Positions 24,435 to 34,400 of a stretch of 64,000 nt of DNA are shown one piece after another (within the stretch, counting starts at the first letter, position 1; every line of letters starts with the position of its first letter). A program made the translations under genes and the position numbers. Where the stretch lies: positions 62,001 through 126,000 of the forward strand of contig SADC01001370.1 of assembly GCA_004194705.1 (NCBI GenBank), in the 5' to 3' direction. A model generated the notes under the pieces. The model saw only the letters and a program-made list of their open reading frames with translations, was not told the origin of the DNA and ran no database searches. This stretch comes from Ditylenchus dipsaci (lineage: Eukaryota > Nematoda > Chromadorea > Rhabditida > Anguinidae).

Positions 24435-24458
24435 GGGACAACCCAATACGCGTGGCCA

Positions 24459-24673
24459 TGGCTCTTTAAAAGGCCATACTTGTTGATACGAATTAGAATT
24501 TGACAAATTCAAATGCGCGCGGGATACTTTTCTGTAATCTTTCACTGTACTCTTTTGAGTCGCTTGAAATAACTCCAAAGAGTAGAGTGCGAGACGAAAG
24601 AGAAGTGTCCGCACGCATTTGAATTCGCCAAATTTTCATTTGCATCAGCAAGTATGGCCCTTTAAAGGCTGAA
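24459..24673. repeat. inverted repeat with TTTAAAGG ends
   Basis: CTCTTTAAAAGGCCATACTTG and CAAGTATGGCCCTTTAAAGG are inverted, as are the inner GAATTTGACAAATTC and CGCATTTGAATTC blocks. This is a MITE-like unit of unknown class. Confidence 0.6.
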
Positions 24674-25400
24674 GGTTAAGGCTATGACCAGCAGTTTTTT
24701 TTCTTTCTCGAAAGACTTTTATACGCTACGCGCGTTCATCGATGCTTTTAAACTTTTCTGTCTTATTTTAAAAAGTGGTTATGTGCAGGCCAAGCCGACA
24801 GTAGCTAGAGTACGTCAAAGCGAGATTTTCGTTGTCGAAAGATTCTATTTTATCACCGCCTTAGCTAAACTAATCGAAAAAATCTAAACCGAAACAGGTT
24901 TCATGATATTTGTCGTGCAGATAATTAGCTACAAAATCCCATTTTTATAGAAACGATTTTTGAATTAAAGACTGCCTCTAAGCCTAGCAAATCGATCGTG
25001 GGGCAAGTTATCTGAGCCCGCCTGCAAGTGCATCTCTGCAGTACGGTAGGAATTTGAGGGATCTCCCAATCCATATTCGAAAAAATTACTATTGCCAGTT
25101 GTACCTTTTTACAGAGTCTAACAATACTACTATTAACATTTTATTTGTAGGATAAAATCTCAGGAATATATAAATAAATACAATGTTGGAGAAAAAAGTG
25201 GTTTAATATATTTGCATAGGTCTATAACAGTTAGCTCTCGTAAAAGGCAGGATTTGTGTTGCTTTTGTCCTATTACTCATTATTATTAGAATGAATTTAG
25301 AAAATTATTCATTTTAAGCACAAAAAATGATTGTTAGCGATTGAGCAGCATTACAGTACAACAATAATACAATAAAGAAATTTTATGGATGATATAAAGG
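24674..25400. other. spacer and probable 3' UTR of the dex-1-like gene
   Basis: No coding exon. A plus-strand TTTATT near 25141 reads AATAAA on the minus strand, about 260 bases past the dex-1-like stop codon, and could end that transcript. Confidence 0.35.
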
Positions 25401-28400
25401 CTAGTTAAGTAGGATGGCACTTTGTGGAATGTATTCTTGCTGCCGCACGTTCTTTGCCAGTAAATTCAGTGTCTTGCAGCATGTGTATAGCGCTAAATGA
25501 TTTGTTTTGTTATCTTTTTTTGTGTTTTGCCTTTAAATAAACCAAGTAATCGTATTTAACTACCTGTGTGGCGAAGGGCAAATATGTGGGAGATCTTTGG
25601 CTGGGGTTAGTTGAGTTGGTGGTTAATAAATGGCTGTTAAAAGCAATAGCTGATGCCACCTCCGACCTGTTAATTAACCCAGTGGCCAGAGGTGGTGTGC
25701 TTGGCTGACCACTGGAGCTGGGCGAAATGTTCCAGTAGGATCCGTACAATGACATCCTACCCGCCTACAATCAATACCAACATTATTACATACAGCTAGA
25801 GTTGAGCCTTGATATGAGCAAGAATTCCGATTTTGCTGGTCGTTTTGGTAAACATACCGTGTTTCCTCTAATAAGCGCCCTCCCCAAAATCCGCTGTTTC
25901 TTAAATTCATTCTCCTCCTTTATACCGGGTTTTTGTTTTCGAACGCCACATATGTTATATACCAAAATGTAGCTGGGATCTGCGCTACATTTTGGTATAT
26001 AACAAATGTGGCGTTCGAAAACAAAAACCCGGTATAAAAGGAGGAGAATGAATTTAAGGAATAGCGGATTTTGGGGAGGGCGCTTATTAGAGGAAATACG
26101 GTAAACGGTTTTAACGTTAAGTCCGGCGGGGTACACCCTATTTCCTATAATAGCTCCACATGTGGAGTTATTTCTGAAACCTTGAAAAGTTTGGGTGAAA
26201 ATTCAAAATCTAAGAAAAGGAATCACTTAAGCTCGTGGGAGTTAGGAAAATGCAATATACAGCTTTGCAAAATATTTTTATCCGGCCTTAGATATAGGTC
26301 TTCAAAGTAGGGGTGTGGAGTTATTAAAAACTGTCGGTCTATTAGATGAAATACGGTAAGCACGTCCTTTTTTAAATTGGATGTGCTTATATCAAGAGTC
26401 AACTGTATAATTAAATATTTTCATTTTTTAGGACAAAGAGACCGTAAAGCTATGTCCAATGTTGGCTAAGCTACTTTTGACACATAAACAAGAAAATGAT
26501 GTTAAAGCAGATGCAGAGACCTTACAGTGAGAATTTTTTAGTCAAAAATTGTTAAGGACTGGTTTAAAAGTGACAAAAGCTGGTTATGGTTGGTCTTAGA
26601 ATAGCACAATCAAGAAAATTTAGCATACAGTCAAAAATTGTGTTTACCTGTTGGTTATAGACTGCATTCATTTGCTCAGCTTTGAGCCTGTTCACTTTAT
26701 CCATGTGGTCTTCGTAGTGCCCCTCTGCGTAATGTTTGCCGCTGGGGAATGGCCTGATCTGACAGGCTGGAGCATACATTGTCCTCAACGTCAATTGGCT
26801 TCGCCTAAAAGCACAAATTAAAAGGTCAAAAAAATTTAACCGAAAATAACCTTCTTTGACAGCAAATGAATCCTGCCACAATAATCAATATAATCAGCCA
26901 AACAGCCACAATGGACACTGTAATCACCACAAACAGTTCTACAAATAAGTAATTGTTGGGTATCGAAAATGTAGTTTGGTCAAAAACTCACTGCTCCCAG
27001 GTGCTTCCGCATCCAGAACATGGTTGGGGTCAAAAGGCATAGCTGCACTGTCATCATCTATTCCATTGTTTTTGGTGAATTTAGGGGCGTGAGTGGAAGG
27101 TGCAATCACTATTTTTGGTTTGCTCGGCACTGGTTTTTGCTGAATTGAAAAATATTGAGCACGTTTTTATCAAGTTATTATTATTTTTTCATCTTGATAC
27201 TATAAATAAATACTTTCATATTAATACATTACTGTATTTTTTCAATAATTTTATCACAATATAGGATGCTGATATTTGGGAAAAAACCTAATTTTTTTCG
27301 TGGCCTCGAAAAAAATTATGGTCGTTGAAATTTAGGGAATTGGGCTCCAACGTGTATATTGGTTTGGAGAGTTGAACATTAGAAATCGAACATTATGTTC
27401 ACAATCCGACGTGGTCTTGAAATTGAAAAATGGCAAATCCAAAAAGAAATGTGACAAAAAAGATGTAAAGTTTTGATTTCGAATAATAATAAAACTAAGA
27501 AAGAAAATTTAGCAAAAATTTCTTGAGCTTTTTCGGATGTTTGGTATTTTGTTAAAAAAACACCTTGGCGAAGAAAACTAACCGATTTGGTAGTAGTGAA
27601 AACAAAAAGTTTGTTGTTGAGTGGAGTAGATGTTGTTGCTGGGGGTGGCGTTTCCTCCTCCTCACTCTCCGCACTCTCCGTTGTGATTTGCTGATTTACT
27701 GAGGGGCTGGAAGAAGCTCTAGTGGATGAAATAACTGTTGTTTCCACAGCAGCAGCAGATGTTTCCTAAAAAGTAAGTATCTGACAAATAAAATCATGAA
27801 ACTACCAATTAATAAATCCTCACCTCAGTACTTCTGCTGGATGCAGTTGTGTGAATACTGGGCACAATGGTGTGCATAATAGAGTCATCCACTTTAACCA
27901 CCTTCTCACTTGCATCCGAGTCAAACTCCAGTCTAGGTTTGGCTGGAAGCTCCTGTTGTTTTGTGCTAGTTGGAGGAGGTGCTGCAGGAAATGCCTCCTT
28001 GGGCAACTCTTCTCTTCCAAATGATTCAGTGGCCCAACTCTCTCTGTTAGGAGAGGGAGTGACCAGCTCTGGCTGGATAAAAGAAATAGGCTGTCTTTCT
28101 TCAGCTGTCTGACTGACTGAAAACAGTTTTGGGACCATACTGAGTGTGGGTGGGAAAGTGATGTCAAAAGCATCTGGTGGCAACTCCTCGATTTCTTTGC
28201 TGTTCAAAGCCACAATTGGCTTGCGCTGAGTGCTTCCTTCTTGTATCCTGGAGGGTGCTTCACTGCCCGGCATGAAAATGGGTGCCATTGTCCTGCTCTC
28301 TACCTGAGCGAACGCTGGAGTAAATTTGTGAGGGTGTGGAACAGAGTTTTGGGTAGTAGTAGAGTGTGTAGGTCTTCTGCCTGGCTTTTTGGTGAACTCG

Positions 28401-31400
28401 TCAGAGGAGGACTGACTGGATGGAGTGGTGGGTCGTTTTTTGTGACTGGGCTTTGATGGAGCCGGTTCTTCTGGCTGGATATGTCTGAATGATGGAGGTT
28501 GGGTAGTGGTCTGAGCGGTGGTGGCTGGTAGAGTGGATGAGGGCCGACGCTGTCCGATTAGTGTGGGCGATTGAGCATCGCAATAGGGCGGTTGGAGGTC
28601 CATTTGCATGCAAGGCAGCACGGTTTCACCGTCTACTCGGTATAGCCAGATTCCTGGGAGTCTGAAAACAGCTCAAAAATAATAACTAATGTGGCTGAGC
28701 CCAAATTATTTTAGTTAAAAGAGCTTTCGAATCAGTGTATCGGACAGAAGAAATATACTTGTTTACTCATATAACTGTAAAGGAATTCTTACTTGATGTT
28801 GCTCAACTGACTAAGCTGTTCAATGCCAGCAGTTCCTGATCCTGGCAAGTGAATGGAGTTGGTCTTGTCAAACGTCATTATACCAGCCTGAACAGTAGTA
28901 GCGTTAAATTCAACTTATTAGAAACCGTCATTGAACTGTATGCTTACCTCAGCACCATCACTCCAAACAAGATCTTTATAGAGGAATTCCACAAAAGAAA
29001 TGTCCTCTTTCTGCATGTTTGTGCCTCCAATGAGTAGTGTTTGGAAGGTATTGGCGTTCTAAAAGACAGGCAGTGTGTAATGCTAATGATAATTTGAATT
29101 TTAGTGGTTAAATCAGGAGAACTATGCAAATTTACCAAGCACCAAACCTGCGAAATCGGAAACATTGAAACTTTTCAGGCGAGATTTTAAAACCCCATTC
29201 AGCAAAGCATTTTCAAACCCCTAACCAAAAAATAAGACGGGCACTGAAGATTTTCGAGAGTACCGGTTTAACGAAGGTTCACTGTATCATAATCCTGATT
29301 TAAGAAATAAGCCATCGAGTGTATAAATACCTTGGACTTGGCAGTGGTCACATTCATAAAACTGATGATGAGCACACTCGTGGCCCTAAAGTTGGGTTCT
29401 CCACCAGGCTGCATGTGCTCATTGATTAGTTGGGTGGCTCTGGTTAGCACGTCTGAATCTGTTGTCTCCGAGACCACGACCTAAGCCATACATTTTTGTT
29501 CGAATTGTAATATACCGGGTGGTCCAAGATTTTTGACACTTTCAAAGCGCCATAACTTTTTTCTGGGATCGAATTTCGAAATTCTGTAAACGCAGATCGA
29601 CTCAGAATTTTATGCCGTTTTGCTTGGTATATGATGTCAAAATCACGCTTTTCGCTTGGTCCCCCTGTGGTTTAGGTCTTACCCATCCAGAGGCCATCTA
29701 CAGACCAAGACCAAAACCACAGGGCGGACCAAGCGAAAATCGTGATTTTGACATTATATACCAAGCAAAACGGCATAAAATTCTGAGTCGATCTGCGTTT
29801 ACAGAATTTCGAAATTCAATCCCAGAAAAAGTTATGGCGCTTTGAAAGTGTCCGAAAATCTTGGACCACCCGGTATATATGCTTTAAATAACAAACGCAC
29901 CTCCCCATTGCCTGAAGTCAAATCTATGGGTGCAAAGAATGGGGCTATACCCAACATTTCCATGTCATCTAATTGATCCCCGGGATTAAGTTTTGAGAGC
30001 TCCTTGACCACAATCAGACCATTGGTGGAAATCTGAAAATACGCAAGTTTGTTGAAAAACCCGACAGTATTTAAAGTCCAACCATGATATGATCACGCTC
30101 TTTGCCAAATATCTTAAGTGGATACTTTAGCTGCCAAGCCACCTTGGAATTGCGAGACTTGGGCAGCTTCTCTCCTTGATGTGGGTACAGGAAGGAAGCA
30201 ATACATTCAGCCACTCCATCTCCACTGAAACCCTCCATGCATTGGCAGAAGAAGCGGCCGGGAGTGTTGGTGCAGATGGCTTTGTCGTGGCAAGTGCCTG
30301 GCTGGGCGCATTCATCCACATCTACAATAACCATTAGCAGTGGTATAAGCGAAAAATAAAATAAGAAACCAACCTTTGCATTCCTCCTGACCTTTGCCTT
30401 CATATCCTGTCAGACATTCACACCTCTGAGTTGGCTCACCACATCTGTCGAAATCGGTGAAGGAGATGGCATTGTGAGCGCATGGTTTGTTTAGATCATT
30501 CTTGCATTGATTGGACTCTGTAAAATATCGAGTTTTGAAAAAAAAACCAGGCAGTAAACTAGTTTAGAATTGGTTTCTCCGACAGACTAAACGAGAGGGG
30601 TATGCCTTTTTGGTTACAAAGTTGTCTTTTTGGTTGTCCTCATTTATCAGAAAATTTTCGGGTTAACATCTGCTTTTTGAGACACAAATCCCAATTTTGT
30701 AATTTTCGATCTATGAACCCTGGATTATTAACTTAAAAAATCATTTTTTATTGTTTTTTATTGGTTTTACTATTTTCATACGTAGAGTAGACTGAAAATT
30801 GCGAACATACTTTGTTGACAATTGTTGCCGGTCCAACAGTTGGCACAAGCTGAGCACTCGCCAGTCGCATTGTTGCATTGCGCTCCTCCAGCACAGTGAC
30901 AGCAGCCAGCACAATCGGGACCCCATTCTCCGCTTCCACAAGCTATATATGACAAATTTTATGGAATTGTATATTTGTACTTGTATTCAAAGTACCCACC
31001 TTCATCACAAGTGTCACCCTTGATGCCAGCCTTGCAGCGAAGCACGCGGTCATTGTCCAGCACAAACATCCATTCTCCAGGAATGCCAGTATTCCATAGT
31101 CCTCCAAGTACATAATGTTGCCGGTGCCAGAGGTCGGAAGGGCGAAGTGCTTGTTGCCATCACCACTGCTGAAACCTGCTTCTGCTCCTTGAGTCCAGCC
31201 AATGTTGCTGTAAATAAAGTTGGCGAAAGTCCCGTTGGAAGTGACGAATATGGCTACTTGGAAGGTATTAGTGTTCTAAAAATACTTATAAGAACTGAAA
31301 GCATTGACAAAGAGAAAGTTAACGGAGGAAATTGTAGTTTACCTCTTCGGGAAGAGCAGCAGTTCCAAGAGGTTGCATTTTGACCCAGGTAGCTAAACTT

Positions 31401-34400
31401 CGATTAATTGTAGTGAACATTTAAAAGAAAAAAGTTATGATAAGTTACCAATTATAGCAGACTGCACCTTGACTTCTTTGTCGTATTGGTAGCGAATCTC
31501 GGATTGACCACGCTCCACTACTCGACCAGCTGAAAAAATACACTTATTTTACATGAGTTTTGATATCATTTTTCAATTCTAAATATTTGATTGACCAGAA
31601 AATGCGCCAGGATTCTTATGGACGAAAGTTAAGAGTGAAGCTGTAAATTAGCAACCTACATGTAACTTCTCTGTAGAACACACTGCCTCCATTCCGCAAA
31701 TCATTTCTGTTCCAGAAAGGAGCAATTATCTTTAGGTTGCTCGGCAGAATGCTTGACCTGTAAGTCCTGGAGGAGGACTCAAACCCAATACCGCCATTGC
31801 TTAGAATATAGACTGCACCGTATTCATTGCCATAAAAAGATAGCGGCCTACTCAACTGCAGCTTCTTGCCCACGTCCATGCTGGAAGGTAACACTTTATC
31901 TCCTGCTTCCTCCACTCCATACTCAAATAGTCGGCCAGAGAACAGTTGAGCTGTTACCTGAACACTTTTTTTCTCATACATTTTATCAGTAAAGAGTACA
32001 TTAAAATTTGCATGTCCCAAAGGGGAATCGAACCATCTACTCAATTCACCATTTAAAAATAGCCCCTTTCTGACCCATAAGGACTTTTCTCGTTCAAAGT
32101 TATTTTTTTGTTTGCTCTCAATATGTAATTTTTTAAATATATGCTAGTTTGTTCAAGATTAGCTTGCAATTTTGCATTTATTCTTCTATAGTTTTTCTTT
32201 TTTGTGATCTATTATTACTAAACTAGGGTCTGCAGGCGCCTATCGGCGCCTATGTTGTTCGGGAACATTAGTTGTTCATGTACATTAGTAGTTCGGGTAG
32301 ATTTATCTTTCGAGTGCGTTAATGGTTAGGGTAGATCATCCACCCTACCTTTTGACTAAGCTACTCTACCTCGCCTACCCTCGCCCATTCTCACCTGCTC
32401 ATGCCCCTTCTCGCCTATCCTCGTCTACCCTTGCCCATCCTCGCCTATGCTCGCCTCCCTCGCCTATCCTCGGCTACCCTCGCCCATCCTCGCCTACCCT
32501 TGCCCATCCTCGCCTCTCCTCGCCTACCCTCGCCTATCCTCGCCTACCCTCGCCCATCCTCGCCTACCCTCGCCCATCCTCGCCCATTCTCACCTGCTCT
32601 TGCCCATCCTCGCCTATCCTCGCCTACCCTTGCCCATCCTCGCCCATCCTCGCCTACCCTTGCCCATCCTCGCCCAGTAAGCGAGGAAAAAAATATAAAA
32701 AATATCGAACATAAAATGGTACTGCCCTGTACTGCCCTGCTTGTTGATCGTGTTGTACAGCCTGATGTAGCGTCTCTACGGCTCAACCGCGTGTTTTTAT
32801 TCAATATAGGTATGTTTAGAGGTTTTTGGCGATTTTGCGTTAAGCTCAATTTTTTACAGGCTCTGAATTTCTTTGTTGGTCTTTCGGTGATTCACAATCA
32901 AGCGTACTGTGACGAATGTGGTTCTGCAATGGCAATTGAGAAATGTGTAGAACGAATTGATGGACTTCAAGTATTTTCAAGACAATTTTGTTGACTAATT
33001 TACCTCCGACGTTTCAGTGGCGTTGTCGTAAGAAAAAAAGCTCTGTTCTCGCAAGTCGATAAGAAGCGGTTCTTTTTTCCTGCATTCTCATCTACGCCTC
33101 GAATCTTGGCTTGCTATTTTCTACATGTGTGCCAACGATTTCTCCAATCAAGAGATAGTCAAGGAATCCGATTTAAGTGGAATCCGACCCTTGCCCATCC
33201 TCGCCTATGCTCGCTGATGGACTTCAAGTATTTACCCTCGCCTATCCTCGCCTACCCTCGCCCATCCTCGCCCATTCTCACCTGCTCTTGCCCATCCTCG
33301 CCCATCCTCGCCTACCCTTGCCCATCCTCGCCCAGTAAGCGAGGAAAAAAATATAAAAAAAATATCGAACATAAAATGGTACTGCCCTGTACTGCCCTGC
33401 TTGTTGATCGTGTTGTACAGCCTGATGTAGCGTCTCTACGGCTCAACCGCGTGTTTTTATTCAATATAGGTATGTTTAGAGGTTTTTGGCGATTTTGCGT
33501 TAAGCTCAATTTTTTACAGGCTCTGAATTTCTTTGTTGGTCTTTCGGTGATTCACAATCAAGCGTACTGTGACGAATGTGGTTCTGCAATGGCAATTGAG
33601 AAATGTGTAGAACGAATTGATGGACTTCAAGTATTTTCAAGACAATTTTGTTGACTAATTTACCTCCGACGTTTCAGTGGCGTTGTCGTAAGAAAAAAAG
33701 CTCTGTTCTCGCAAGTCGATAAGAAGCGGTTCTTTTTTCCTGCATTCTCATCTACGCCTCGAATCTTGGCTTGCTATTTTCTACATGTGTGCCAACGACT
33801 TCTCCAATCAAGAGATAGTCAAGGAATCCGATTTAAGTGGAATCCGACCCTTGCCCATCCTCGCCTATGCTCGCTGATGGACTTCAAGTATTTACCCTCG
33901 CCTATCCTCGCCTACCCTCGCCCATCCTCGCCTACCCTTGCCCATCCTCGCCTATCCTCGCCTACCCTTGCCCATCCTCCTTACCTCGCCTATCCTCGCC
34001 TACCCTTGCCCATCCTCGCCTATCCTTGCCCATCCTCGCCTATCCTCGCCTACCCTTGCCCATCCTCGCCCATCCTCGCCTATCCTCCCCTACCCTCGCC
34101 TATCCTCGTCTACCCTCGCCTATCCTCCCCTACCCTCGCCTATCCTCGCCTACCCTCGCTTATCCTCGCCTACCCTTGAAATCCACCATCTCCGATTTGG
34201 AGGGCAAGGAAAATTCTTTTTAGAAGCAACTTCGATTATACGTGTTTGTGCTTAAAAAGATGCCAAGATGTTTTACTTGAAGGTTCCGCAGAGATATCTG
34301 ACATTAATTGGCAAAAACTGGCCAAAAAGTGGGTTTAAACCCGAAATCCACCTTAAATCCAGGCCAAAATCGACCTTCACAATTTGGAGGGCAAGGAAAA

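Larger units (their letters stand above)
32676..33992. repeat. tandem duplication of a ~660-bp unit
   Basis: 32676-33333 and 33334-33992 are nearly identical. I saw two extra A bases in the second copy near 33355 and a T/C change at about 33140/33800. Each copy runs from a CAGTAAGCGAGG start through the transposase fragment to minisatellite. Such similarity implies a recent duplication or an assembly artefact. Confidence 0.85.
32390..34180. repeat. minisatellite of TCGCCTACCC / TCGCCCATCC units
   Basis: Ten-base units TCGCCTACCC, TCGCCCATCC and TTGCCCATCC alternate in three blocks (32390-32675, 33185-33333, 33845-34180), separated by the two duplicated units. Long open frames here only translate the repeat (Leu-Ala-Tyr-Pro and similar) and are not genes. 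The array is inside the Helitron. Confidence 0.9.

Noticed and set aside
27820..28173. Alternative minus-strand frame within the dex-1 stalk exon
   Set aside because: Shadow frame; the phase-consistent frame runs through the whole exon and both flanking splice sites.
32390..34180. Possible CRISPR-like array of short regular repeats
   Set aside because: Units are directly adjacent without unique spacers, and the setting is a eukaryotic Helitron.
32322..34255. Several long frames rich in Leu-Ala-Tyr-Pro and Ser-Pro
   Set aside because: They only translate the ten-base minisatellite inside the Helitron; all three frames are open because the unit lacks stops.
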